A stretch of DNA of 49,599 nucleotides from Bacteroidales bacterium. Its GTDB lineage: Bacteria > Bacteroidota > Bacteroidia > Bacteroidales > Lentimicrobiaceae. Below the pieces are notes generated by a model. The model saw only the letters and a program-made list of their open reading frames with translations. It did no database searches and had not been told where the DNA came from. How positions within the stretch are numbered: the stretch's first letter is position 1; the number at the start of each line of letters is the position of its first letter. Made by a program: the position numbers and the translations under genes. The stretch spans positions 21,211 to 70,809 of the forward strand of contig JALHHH010000028.1 of assembly GCA_022837485.1 (NCBI GenBank), written 5' to 3'. This document shows, in pieces, positions 41,613 through 49,599 of the stretch.

Positions 41613-44600
41613 ATGTAGCATCGGAGCGACTGTTTTCGACCATCTCTTCGAGGGGTTCCAGAGCCAGGATGGCCTTAGTAACCGAATCAACTCCCTTAAA
41701 CGTAAGGCTTAGCCGGTCGTTCATCTCCTTCATCCGGCAGGTGGTATAATTCATCTGGATAAACTGCAGCACCACCGAGAAAATAAGGCTCTGATAAAAA
41801 GGTGATTCCCTGTTGGTGACAAACGTTGCCGTCATAAGATTGTTGCGTAAGCTGATTTTCTCGAATCCGAGTTTGCGTGCCATGCGACGTAAACGGATGG
41901 TGTTGATAAGCTCCTGAGTTTGCCTGGGAACCGGACCAAAACGGTCGATCAGTTTTTCCTGAAATGCCAGCAGGTCTTCTTCGGCTTCAATACCGTCGAG
42001 CTCTTTGTAGAGGCTGAGACGTTCGGTGATATTGGTAACGTAGCCGTCGGGCAGCATAATTTCGAGATCTGTCTCGATCAGGCACTCCTTTACGAATTCC
42101 TTAGCCTCTTCCGGTTTTTCATCGTACAAGCCTTTAAAATCGGACTCTCTTAGCTCCATTATTGCTTCATCGAGTATGCGCTGATACATCTCGAATCCGA
42201 TTTCCGAAATAAATCCGCTTTGTTCTGCCCCAAGTATGTTTCCCGCTCCGCGAATATCAAGGTCGCGCATGGCAATGTTGAAACCGCTGCCCAGATCGGA
42301 ATATTCTTCAATCGCTTTCAGACGTTTTCTGGCTTCGTCGGTAAGAACCGAAAGGGGTGGTGCAAGCAGATAGCAGAAAGCCTTTTTATTCGTTCTGCCT
42401 ACTCTTCCGCGCAACTGGTGCAGGTCACTGAGTCCGTAATTCTGGGCTTCGTTGATGATGATGGTATTTACGTTGGGGATGTCGAGGCCGGACTCTATGA
42501 TGGTAGTTGCAATAAGTACATCGTAGTAGCCCTCCACAAAATCGAGCATGACTTTTTCCAGCTTATGGCCTTCCATCTGACCGTGACCGATGGCGATTTT
42601 TACATCCGGCACCAGCCGCTGAATCATTCCTGCCACTTCCATGATATTATTCACCCTGTTGTGCACAAAAAACACCTGCCCACTCCTTGAAATCTCGAAA
42701 TGTATGGCATCGCGAATGATCTCCTCGTTAAATGCATGCAGCTCTGTTTGTACGGGATAACGGTTAGGCGGAGGGGTGTTGATCACGCTCAGGTCACGTG
42801 CCCCCATTAGCGAGAACTGCAGGGTGCGCGGAATGGGAGTGGCCGTTAAGGTGAGGGTGTCCACGTTTACCTTCATCTTTTTCAGCTTTTCCTTGGTTGC
42901 TACGCCAAACTTCTGCTCCTCATCTATGATCATCAGGCCGAGATCTTTAAACTTAACATCCTTACTCACCAGCCGGTGGGTGCCTATCAGAACATCGATT
43001 TTACCCTCCTCAAGCTCTTTAAGCGTTTTGTTCTGTTCTTTGGTACTTTTAAAGCGGTTGATGTAGTCCACCCTGCAGGGGAATTCGCCCAGGCGGTCGC
43101 TGAAAGTGCGGAAGTGCTGAAGAGCAAGGATGGTAGTCGGCACCAGCACCGCAACCTGTTTGCTGTCGTTCACCGCCTTAAATGCCGCCCTGATCGCTAT
43201 TTCGGTCTTTCCAAACCCCACATCCCCGCATACCAGCCGGTCCATGGGAAAGCTTTTTTCCATATCCCTTTTTACATCGGCGGTTGACTTAATCTGATCG
43301 GGCGTATCTTCATAGATAAACGATGCTTCCAGCTCGTGCTGCAGGTAGGTGTCGGGACTGTAAGTAAATCCATCGGAGGCCTTGCGTTCAGCATAAAGCT
43401 TTATGAGATCCCGGGCTATGTCTTTAACGCGCTGTTTGGTCTTGCTCTTCAGCTTGTTCCAGGCATTGGAGCCAAGTTTGTTGAGCGATGGAGCCGTTCC
43501 TTCTTTACCAACGTATTTGGAAATACGGTGGAGCGAGTGAATACTCACGTACAGAATATCGTTGTTCTGATATATAAGGCGGATGGCTTCCTGCTGCCTT
43601 CCGTTGTTTTCAATTTTCTCGAGTCCGTCGAAGCGGCCGATGCCGTGATCAATATGGGTAACGAAATCGCCGGGCTGCAGGTCGTAGATCTCCTTCAGGG
43701 TAATTGCCTGGCGACCCGAAAAACCATCGCGTATGCGATACTTGTGGTAACGCTCAAATATCTGATGATCGGTATAGCATGCGAGGCGGTTGCCGGCATC
43801 AATAAAACCCTCATGAAGCGACAGTTCAAGCATTTCATAGTTCAGCTCCGGATTCTGAAGTCCGCGGTTTGCTTTCAGGTCGCCGAAAATGGTATGAATG
43901 CGCTCTATTTGTTTGGGATTGTCGGCCAGAATCAGGTTGGCAATGCCCTGCTGGCTGTTCTCATCCAGATTTTTAATAAGCAGGTCGAAATTCTTATTAA
44001 AAGATGGCTGAGGCAACATTCTGAAATCAAAGATTTGTGCATCCTTTATCAGGAAATGCGTACCGAATTCAATCAGAGCGTGGTCGAGTACGTCGGAACG
44101 GAAGCTGGAGGCTGTAGTAAAAAGCTCCGCGGGTTCAATGTGCTTAATATCCTTCGACAGTGCGGCAAAAGCCTCTTCAGCCTTAGAAAACTCCTTTTCA
44201 ATCCGGTCGATGGCGAAGGCCAGGTCGCGTACCCAGATTACGGCATTTTTCCCGATATACGACAGAAAGGACTCCCGCTTTTCGACCAGATTCCGGTCCT
44301 GAATATTTGGCGTGATGGTAATATGATCGAGTTTGTCGATCGACAACTGATTACCCGGGTCGAAGGTGCGGATGGATTCCACCTCATCGCCGAAGAATTC
44401 AATACGGTAAGGCCTGTCGTTGGTAAACGAAAATACGTCGATGATGCCTCCCCTGAGCGAATACTGCCCGGGTTCCACCACAAAATCAACCCGTTCGAAG
44501 TTGTACTCTGCAAGCAGGTCGATCACAAAATCGATCGACAGGCTTTCGCCGAGTCCGAGTTTCAGGGTATTCTTTTTGAGGAAGGCCTTACTTACTACCT

Positions 44601-45015
44601 TCTCGGCCAGAGCTTCGGGATATGTAACCACCAGGCTTCCCCCTTCACGGGTACCGATGCGCTTCATCACTTCGGTGCGCGAGAGCACATTTATGTTATC
44701 GGTTTTCTCAATTTCGTAAGGCCGGCGGTAGGTTGTCGGAAAGAAGAGGACCTTTTTCTTATGAAAGGGGGTTTCCTGTTCGCCAAGCAGATTCTCAAGG
44801 TCGTTGAAGAAATATGCAGCTTCTTCCTTTTCGGGAAGAATAAAAAGGTGAAGGGGGCCGGAATTAGCAAACACGGCAGCTGCAGCTACAGCTGGCGACG
44901 ATCCTGTCATCCCGCCAAGGCTGAGCCGGAATGGCTCTTTCGAACGGCATATATCAACAATAGCCGCAACAGCATCGCTCTTGCGGTATAATTCAATCAG
45001 TTGGGAAGCTTTCAC
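41611..45015 (-). CDS. mfd: Transcription-repair coupling factor
   Basis: DNA translocase of 1134 residues that removes stalled RNA polymerase and recruits UvrA to transcription-blocking lesions. Order: UvrB-like N-terminal modules (SSPAVAAAAVF, RRPYEIEKTDN, GGIIDVFSFTNDRPYRIEFFG); a CarD-like RNA polymerase interaction domain near residue 450-510 (DLQPGDFVTHIDHGIGRF); RecG-like helicase lobes with CGDVGFGKTE near 596-605, DEEQKFGV, TATPIPRTL, IATTIIESGLDIPN and QLRGRVGR; and the C-terminal TRCF domain (YVTNITERLSLYKELDG, FGPVP). The start codon is GTG at 45013-45015, preceded by a TACCTTTG element. It lies 86 nt downstream of the DEAD-box helicase gene on the same strand. Confidence 0.96.
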   Translation of the reverse strand: MKASQLIELYRKSDAVAAIVDICRSKEPFRLSLGGMTGSSPAVAAAAVFANSGPLHLFILPEKEEAAYFFNDLENLLGEQETPFHKKKVLFFPTTYRRPYEIEKTDNINVLSRTEVMKRIGTREGGSLVVTYPEALAEKVVSKAFLKKNTLKLGLGESLSIDFVIDLLAEYNFERVDFVVEPGQYSLRGGIIDVFSFTNDRPYRIEFFGDEVESIRTFDPGNQLSIDKLDHITITPNIQDRNLVEKRESFLSYIGKNAVIWVRDLAFAIDRIEKEFSKAEEAFAALSKDIKHIEPAELFTTASSFRSDVLDHALIEFGTHFLIKDAQIFDFRMLPQPSFNKNFDLLIKNLDENSQQGIANLILADNPKQIERIHTIFGDLKANRGLQNPELNYEMLELSLHEGFIDAGNRLACYTDHQIFERYHKYRIRDGFSGRQAITLKEIYDLQPGDFVTHIDHGIGRFDGLEKIENNGRQQEAIRLIYQNNDILYVSIHSLHRISKYVGKEGTAPSLNKLGSNAWNKLKSKTKQRVKDIARDLIKLYAERKASDGFTYSPDTYLQHELEASFIYEDTPDQIKSTADVKRDMEKSFPMDRLVCGDVGFGKTEIAIRAAFKAVNDSKQVAVLVPTTILALQHFRTFSDRLGEFPCRVDYINRFKSTKEQNKTLKELEEGKIDVLIGTHRLVSKDVKFKDLGLMIIDEEQKFGVATKEKLKKMKVNVDTLTLTATPIPRTLQFSLMGARDLSVINTPPPNRYPVQTELHAFNEEIIRDAIHFEISRSGQVFFVHNRVNNIMEVAGMIQRLVPDVKIAIGHGQMEGHKLEKVMLDFVEGYYDVLIATTIIESGLDIPNVNTIIINEAQNYGLSDLHQLRGRVGRTNKKAFCYLLAPPLSVLTDEARKRLKAIEEYSDLGSGFNIAMRDLDIRGAGNILGAEQSGFISEIGFEMYQRILDEAIMELRESDFKGLYDEKPEEAKEFVKECLIETDLEIMLPDGYVTNITERLSLYKELDGIEAEEDLLAFQEKLIDRFGPVPRQTQELINTIRLRRMARKLGFEKISLRNNLMTATFVTNRESPFYQSLIFSVVLQFIQMNYTTCRMKEMNDRLSLTFKGVDSVTKAILALEPLEEMVENSRSDAT

Positions 45016-45037
45016 TGCTCGCCTTTAAAAAACGCTG

Positions 45038-45045
45038 CAAAGGTA
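45038..45045 (-). promoter_or_regulatory. mfd promoter -7 element
   Basis: TACCTTTG on the minus strand, an exact TAnnTTTG match 22 nt before the GTG start. The short leader supports the GTG as the true start. Confidence 0.55.
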
Positions 45046-45101
45046 AGTAATTTGTAAAAAAACGACCCCGAAAGCCGCCGGATGCGAACATGCAGTACCT
45101 G

Positions 45102-46334
45102 CTATTTTCTTTTTCGCGCTTTTTTAAACTTAATTTCATTTTGTTCCGCATCCCGGATAAGTTTTTTCCAGTCGTCGGGACCTTCGGTTGCGGTATCCAC
45201 AATGGCTTCATATTCATCGCGATTGATCTTCATCACCCGTATTTCCTGCTGGGTAAAGGCTTCAATGGCTTCGAGAAGGATCTTTTCGGATGCACAGCAG
45301 AACGAGATGGCGGTTCCCCTGCGTACGCCCCGTCCGGTACGCCCCACGCGATGAACGTAATTCTCTGCCTTTTCGGGAATGTCGTAGTTTACCACAAAAT
45401 CCACATCGGGAATATCGATTCCACGTGCACTTACGTCGGTAGCAACTAAAATTTTGAAAGTCCCTTTCCGGAACTGGTCAAGGGTATCGAAACGCTGCCG
45501 CTGATCCATCTCGCCATGCAGAAAATGGCTGCCGATACCTACCCTGGAAAGTGCGGCAACTACCCGCTCGGCACGTACGCGTGTTCTAACAAAAACCAGA
45601 ATTTTACTTTCTTCATTCTCCCTGATCAGCCGTTCGAGAAAGAAGCGCTTATCGTCCATTTCGATGAATGCAACGCTGTGGTCGATGTTTTTCGATACCG
45701 GATCTTTTGGTGATATCTGTATCCGGATAGCATTCCGAACCAGGGAATATGCCAGTTTTTTGATTTCCGGGTTGATGGTTGCCGAAAAGAATAGGGTTTG
45801 CCTGCGTTCGGGAAGTCGGGATACCAACTGGCGGATATCGTTGATAAAACCGAGATCGAGCATATGATCGGCTTCATCCAGCACCAGGATTTTTACCTGG
45901 CCAAGATGAAGATGTCCCTGACTGGCCAGGTCGAACATGCGCCCGGGGGTAGCCACCAGCACGTCCACCCCCTTCTCCAGCGTTGCAATCTGCGGGTCTT
46001 GCTCTACTCCGCCGAAGAGCGAGAGGGTACGTATACCGCTGCCTTTCCCCAGAGCTGCAAAAACGGATGTTATCTGGCTGGCGAGCTCACGCGTTGGAAC
46101 CATCACCAGGCACCGGATCCCCGGATCTCTTGCTTTATTTTTAATCAGCAGATTCAAAACCGGGATAACAAATGCTGCCGTTTTACCGGTGCCTGTCTGA
46201 GCAATGGCCAGAACATCCTCACCCCTGAGGATGGGCGGAATTGCTCTGAATTGTATATCGGTAGGCCTGGTAAAGCCGGTTAAAGCCAGGTTTTTCTTTA
46301 TTACCGGTTCAAAATTTGAATCTTCAAATCGCAT
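45102..46334 (-). CDS. DEAD-box RNA helicase, RhlE-like
   Basis: ATP-dependent RNA helicase of 410 residues. Motifs in order: Q motif FTRPTDIQFRAIPP, motif I AQTGTGKT at 45-52, Ia VPTRELASQI, Ib ATPGRMFDL, II DEADHMLDLGF, III FFSATI, IV ILVFVRTRVRAE, V ATDVSARGIDIPDVDFVVNYDIP, and VI HRVGRTGRGVRRG. The C-terminal tail is short and basic (KFKKARKRK). RhlE-type helicases act in ribosome assembly and RNA decay; the exact role here is open. It is followed on the same strand by mfd, which has its own promoter element, and preceded by the omega-amidase gene with 67 nt between and no terminator, so read-through is possible. Confidence 0.93.
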   Translation of the reverse strand: MRFEDSNFEPVIKKNLALTGFTRPTDIQFRAIPPILRGEDVLAIAQTGTGKTAAFVIPVLNLLIKNKARDPGIRCLVMVPTRELASQITSVFAALGKGSGIRTLSLFGGVEQDPQIATLEKGVDVLVATPGRMFDLASQGHLHLGQVKILVLDEADHMLDLGFINDIRQLVSRLPERRQTLFFSATINPEIKKLAYSLVRNAIRIQISPKDPVSKNIDHSVAFIEMDDKRFFLERLIRENEESKILVFVRTRVRAERVVAALSRVGIGSHFLHGEMDQRQRFDTLDQFRKGTFKILVATDVSARGIDIPDVDFVVNYDIPEKAENYVHRVGRTGRGVRRGTAISFCCASEKILLEAIEAFTQQEIRVMKINRDEYEAIVDTATEGPDDWKKLIRDAEQNEIKFKKARKRK

Positions 46335-46401
46335 AATTCAGGGTTCTTTTCCCTTTTGGGGATATTACATCCGGATACCGGGAAATGCCCGGCTTACCGT
46401 G

Positions 46402-47202
46402 TTACTCTATGGTGAAGGTATCCCAGTCGAGGCCAACGGCAAATCGCTCCCTGAACGCTTCCAGCTCACTGAAATCGAGCGTTGCAGTACCAGTGAAAGG
46501 CTCATTGACCGGAGCTTCGAGCATAAGCCTTCCCTTAAAGTCGAGCACCATGCTGCTGCCGTTGTGGGGGATGCCTTTGCCGTCGTCGCCGATACGATTT
46601 ACACCGATGCAGTAAGCCTGGTTTTCGATGGCCCGGGCGGTGAGCAGGGTTTTCCAAACGTAACTGCGGCTGGCAGGCCAGTTGGCCACATAAATCAGGA
46701 GGTCGTATTCGTAAGCTCCGTCGATGATGCGGTTTTTGCTCCATACCGGAAATCTCAGATCGTAACATATCAGTGGCTTGATTTTCCAGCCTTTCAGCTC
46801 TTCAATCAGGGGATTACTGCCTGCCTGAAAGTACTGATGCTCATTGCCCATCCTGAACAGATGGCGCTTGTCGGTATACGACCAGCTTCCGTCGGGACGC
46901 ATCCAGACAAGACGGTTAAAGAACCTGCCTTTTTCAATGATAGCAACACTTCCCGTGATAACGCAACCAAGCTGTGCAGCCTGATCTGCCATCCACTGAA
47001 TCACGGAGCCATTAACAGGCTCTGCGACCGTTTCAGGATCCATCAGAAATCCGGTGGCAAACATCTCGGGAAGAACCACAAGATCGGGTTCCTCGCCGAT
47101 CGCTTCCAGTACCCTGCTGAAATACTCCAGGTTCTGTACTTTTCCAGCCCACACGAGCGGAGCCTGGACAATGGTTACACGTAATGAGTCGGTAGGTTTC
47201 AT
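46402..47202 (-). CDS. yafV: Omega-amidase (YafV-like nitrilase-family hydrolase)
   Basis: Carbon-nitrogen hydrolase of 266 residues that should hydrolyse 2-oxoglutaramate or 2-oxosuccinamate to the 2-oxoacid and ammonia. The catalytic triad is visible: E46 in LVVLPEMFATGF, K112 in YTDKRHLF, and C146 in KPLICYDLRFPVWSKN. The CYDLRFPVW string and NWPASRSYVWKTLL are typical of the YafV/NIT2 branch. The gene follows the aminotransferase by 44 nt on the same strand. Glutamine transaminases make the 2-oxoglutaramate that omega-amidases clear, so the two genes form a logical pair (glutamine transaminase-omega-amidase route, or methionine salvage). Confidence 0.9.
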   Translation of the reverse strand: MKPTDSLRVTIVQAPLVWAGKVQNLEYFSRVLEAIGEEPDLVVLPEMFATGFLMDPETVAEPVNGSVIQWMADQAAQLGCVITGSVAIIEKGRFFNRLVWMRPDGSWSYTDKRHLFRMGNEHQYFQAGSNPLIEELKGWKIKPLICYDLRFPVWSKNRIIDGAYEYDLLIYVANWPASRSYVWKTLLTARAIENQAYCIGVNRIGDDGKGIPHNGSSMVLDFKGRLMLEAPVNEPFTGTATLDFSELEAFRERFAVGLDWDTFTIE

Positions 47203-47246
47203 GTGTGCAATGTTTTAGGTTGTTACAAATCGAAACAGCAGGCATA

Positions 47247-48404
47247 TCATATGCGGCACAGAATTTCTGCAGCCTTTTCGAGGGTTTCCCCCGTCTTTGC
47301 AAAGCAGAATCGCAGCACTTTATTGTCTTTCTGGTTATGATAAAAGGGCGAAACGGGAACGGAAGCGATCTTGTGTTCCCGTGTAAGCCTTTCCGCAAAA
47401 GCGGTCTCCTTCTCATCACTGATACGGCTGTAATCGAGCAGCTGGAAATAAGTGCCCGAAGCCGGAATGGCTTTGAATCGGGAACCACTTACCAGTTTCA
47501 GGAATATATCGCGCTTTTCCTGGTAGAAACTGCCAAGGTTGTTGTAATTGGCCGGATCTTTCAGAAAATCAGCAAGGGCATGCTGAACGGGCGTATTAAC
47601 GGCAAACACAACAAACTGATGAACTTTCCGGAACTCCGACGTTAGATTGGGAGGAGCAAGCACAAAACCGCATTTCCAGCCGGTAGCATGAAACGTTTTT
47701 CCAAAAGAACCTACCACCAGACTGCGGGAAGCCAGTTCCGGGAATCGGCATACGCTTTGATGCATTAATCCGTCGAAAATGAGGTGTTCGTATACTTCAT
47801 CGCTCAGAACCAGGATATCGCGGTTCTTAAGCAGGATCTCAAGTTTTTTAAGGTCTTCGGCCCGAATAACGGAACCGGTGGGATTATGGGGCGAGTTCAG
47901 AATAATCATGCGGGTTTGTCCGCTGATAAGTGCCGGGAATGTATCCCAGTTGATGGAGTAACCCGGGGCACTGAGTCTGGCATACTTAACCATTCCACCC
48001 TGCAGCATGACTGCCGGGGCATAGCTGTCGTATGCCGGTTCGAAAACAATTACCTCATCGCCCGGTCTGATAAAGGCAGCAATAATGCTGAAGATACCCT
48101 GCGTTGCACCTGCGGTAACGGTAATTTCCGATTCGGGATGATACGCAGCACCATAACGTGTTTCGAACATCTCAGAAATTCTTTCCCGAAGCGGCAGTAT
48201 GCCGGGCATAGGCGCATACTGATTGAAGCCCTTTTTCATATAGCTGTTTACCAGCTTTATCAACTCCTCTGAAATCGGAAAATCCGGAAATCCCTGGGAA
48301 AGATTGATAGCGTTGTGCTCCCGGGCAAGAGCCGACATTACGGCAAAAATGCTCGTACCTGTAAAGGGAAGCTTCGACACAAGGCTACCACTGTAGTTAT
48401 TCAT
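47247..48404 (-). CDS. ybdL: Methionine (glutamine) aminotransferase, YbdL-like
   Basis: PLP-dependent class I/II aminotransferase of 385 residues, close to E. coli YbdL and the KAT/glutamine transaminase K group, which transfers the amino group between methionine, glutamine or aromatic amino acids and 2-oxoacids. Seen: INLSQGFPDFPIS and NQYAPMPGILPLRERIS, the typical KAT start; NSPHNPTGSV with N175; LSDEVYEHLIF with D202; and GSFGKTFHATGWKCGF with the PLP lysine K236. The downstream omega-amidase gene supports a role producing 2-oxoglutaramate from glutamine, perhaps while regenerating methionine from its 2-oxoacid. It is divergent from polA. Confidence 0.9.
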   Translation of the reverse strand: MNNYSGSLVSKLPFTGTSIFAVMSALAREHNAINLSQGFPDFPISEELIKLVNSYMKKGFNQYAPMPGILPLRERISEMFETRYGAAYHPESEITVTAGATQGIFSIIAAFIRPGDEVIVFEPAYDSYAPAVMLQGGMVKYARLSAPGYSINWDTFPALISGQTRMIILNSPHNPTGSVIRAEDLKKLEILLKNRDILVLSDEVYEHLIFDGLMHQSVCRFPELASRSLVVGSFGKTFHATGWKCGFVLAPPNLTSEFRKVHQFVVFAVNTPVQHALADFLKDPANYNNLGSFYQEKRDIFLKLVSGSRFKAIPASGTYFQLLDYSRISDEKETAFAERLTREHKIASVPVSPFYHNQKDNKVLRFCFAKTGETLEKAAEILCRI

Positions 48405-48508
48405 GGCCGAAAAAATTGGTTACAGGCAAAAATAAGAAAATTACCTTCCCAAACCCTGCCTGTCGCATCATTTGTAAGCTTACCTCCGGAACCAACCTCT
48501 CTGTTTCT

Positions 48509-48516
48509 TATCTTTG
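48509..48516 (+). promoter_or_regulatory. polA promoter -7 element
   Basis: TATCTTTG matches TAnnTTTG and lies 57 nt upstream of the polA ATG at 48573. No well-spaced -33 element is seen. Confidence 0.5.
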
Positions 48517-48572
48517 CCTTTTATGGCCGGTAACGACTACCGGATTTTACAACCCCTAAACCCTTCCAGAAA

Positions 48573-49599
48573 ATGCCGACCCCCGGAAAAAGACTCTTTT
48601 TGCTTGATGCCATGGCTTTGATCTATAGGGCATATTATGCTCTTAACAAAAATCCGCGCATCACGTCGAAGGGATTAAATACCTCAGCAATACTGGGTTT
48701 TGCCAATTCGCTGTTTGATGTAATAAAAAATGAAAAACCTACCCACATCGGGGTTGCGTTCGACACCCACGCCCCCACCGTAAGGCATGAAGAATTTACC
48801 GCATACAAGGCTAACCGGGAGGCCATGCCCGAAGATATCGGTACAGCCATCCCTTACATCATCGAACTTCTTAAAGGATTTAACATCCCGATACTGGCAC
48901 TCGACGGATATGAAGCCGACGACATCATTGGTACCATCGCCCGGAAAGCAGAAGCGGAAGGATTTACCGTGTACATGATGACGCCCGATAAGGATTTCGG
49001 ACAGCTGGTGACGGAGAATGTGCTGCAGTACAAACCCGGCAAGCCCGGTGAACCTGCCGTAATAATGGGGGTAAAGGAAGTATGCGAAAAATTCGGCGTA
49101 AAACGGCCTTCACAGGTGATCGATATGCTCGGACTCTGGGGCGATGCATCCGACAATATCCCCGGAATTCCGGGAGTGGGAGAGAAAACTGCCCGCAAAC
49201 TGCTGGAAGAATACGATACGGTTGAAAACCTAATCAAACAGGCCGGCAGTATGGAAAAAGAAGCCATGCGCAATAAAATCCTGGAGAATGCAGAGCAGGC
49301 ACTTATGTCGAAACAGCTGGCTACCATCATCCTGGATGTACCGGTATCCTTTGAGGAAGAAAAACTGAAGCTCAGCCCTCCGGATGAGCCGGCCCTGAAA
49401 GCACTGTTTGAAGAGCTCGAATTCCGCACCTTTGCCAAACGTGTTTTCGGCGATACCGACAGGAAACCCTCACCGCAGGAAGGCATACAGCCCGATTTGT
49501 TCGCTTCAGCCGGAATTTCATCGGGATCGGATAGAGACCTGAAAACACTGAGTGAGGTTCCGCATACCTATCATCTGGCCGACACTCCCGAAAAACAGA
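48573..49599 (+). CDS. polA: DNA polymerase I (partial, N-terminal 5'-3' exonuclease part)
   Basis: First 342 codons of DNA polymerase I; the gene continues past the right edge. The visible part is the 5' nuclease (FEN-like) domain: RLFLLDAMALIYRAYYAL, GVAFDTHAPTVRHEEFTAYKANR, GYEADDIIGTIA (metal-binding acidic cluster), YMMTPDKDFGQLV, and the helix-hairpin-helix region LWGDASDNIPGIPGVGEKTARKLL. After about residue 295 the linker towards the 3'-5' exonuclease-like domain begins (QEGIQPDLFA). The enzyme fills repair gaps and removes RNA primers. The ATG at 48573 (MPTPGKRLF) is the only start in frame close to the domain. It is divergent from the aminotransferase gene, 168 nt apart. Confidence 0.95.
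   Translation, partial: MPTPGKRLFLLDAMALIYRAYYALNKNPRITSKGLNTSAILGFANSLFDVIKNEKPTHIGVAFDTHAPTVRHEEFTAYKANREAMPEDIGTAIPYIIELLKGFNIPILALDGYEADDIIGTIARKAEAEGFTVYMMTPDKDFGQLVTENVLQYKPGKPGEPAVIMGVKEVCEKFGVKRPSQVIDMLGLWGDASDNIPGIPGVGEKTARKLLEEYDTVENLIKQAGSMEKEAMRNKILENAEQALMSKQLATIILDVPVSFEEEKLKLSPPDEPALKALFEELEFRTFAKRVFGDTDRKPSPQEGIQPDLFASAGISSGSDRDLKTLSEVPHTYHLADTPEKQ

Noticed and set aside
43336..44991. 551-codon open frame on the plus strand opposite mfd
   Set aside because: It lies fully antisense to the highly conserved mfd, has no signal, domain or start context, and reads as the usual antisense shadow of a codon-biased gene.
46376..46393. Terminator between the omega-amidase and helicase genes
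   Set aside because: The small CCGGG/CCCGG hairpin has only 5 bp and no T-run on either strand.
46204..47184. 326-codon plus-strand frame opposite the omega-amidase
   Set aside because: Antisense to a gene with an intact catalytic triad; the translated sequence shows no recognisable motif.

Overview
The window comes from the chromosome of a Bacteroidota bacterium, most likely an anaerobic or microaerophilic member near the Bacteroidales. Four kinds of evidence support this. Many genes are preceded by the phylum's -7 promoter element TAnnTTTG, several with a TTG or TTTG about 20 nt upstream. Start codons sit behind A-rich leaders instead of clear Shine-Dalgarno sites. There are type IX secretion (T9SS) sorting domains and a PorP/SprF protein. 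There are also families typical of the phylum: KorAB 2-oxoacid:ferredoxin oxidoreductase, DUF4199, DUF5689, TonB-dependent receptors, and a dihydroorotase with Gln in place of the first metal-ligand His. No phage, transposon, CRISPR array or rRNA was found.

Layout. 1-5.9 kb: 2-oxoglutarate metabolism, with sucA (cut by the left edge) and a small 2[4Fe-4S] ferredoxin on the minus strand, divergent from korA-korB. 5.9-9.5 kb: a minus-strand run of DUF4199 membrane protein, small acetyltransferase, secreted thioredoxin-like protein with a T9SS tail, deoC and an aldo/keto reductase. 9.5-23.9 kb: the most striking locus, a single 4218-residue gene for a repeat-built T9SS type B surface protein (23 copies of an ~88-residue repeat, five Ig-like domains, 18 PKD domains and a C-terminal sorting domain), followed 39 nt later by a PorP/SprF protein and a strong terminator.

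24-29.7 kb: a minus-strand CitMHS_2-type antiporter and era, a free-standing initiator tRNA gene with its own promoter and terminator, then der and an Hsp15-like S4 protein, and convergent to them a RlmI-type rRNA methyltransferase. This is mostly ribosome biogenesis. 29.7-35.9 kb: a secreted GH31 glycosidase, a frameshifted Cbp1-like coiled-coil lipoprotein, and a minus-strand group of polyprenol-phosphate mannosyltransferase, dihydroorotase and MORN-repeat lipoprotein.

35.9-41.6 kb: a divergent locus with a secreted endonuclease/exonuclease/phosphatase (EEP) protein on one side and, on the other, a TonB-dependent receptor plus a DUF5689/DUF6359/choice-of-anchor-J lipoprotein whose frame is broken. 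Two palindromes lie between the divergent genes. I infer a surface system for binding, cleaving and importing phosphoester or nucleic-acid material; this is the best candidate here for a poorly described system. 41.6-49.6 kb: housekeeping genes mfd, a RhlE-like DEAD-box helicase, an omega-amidase and a methionine/glutamine aminotransferase (minus strand), and the 5' part of polA (plus strand, cut by the right edge).

Limits: all assignments come from reading motifs and remembered family patterns; no database search or structure prediction was run. Both broken genes could be real mutations or assembly errors, and only reads could decide.
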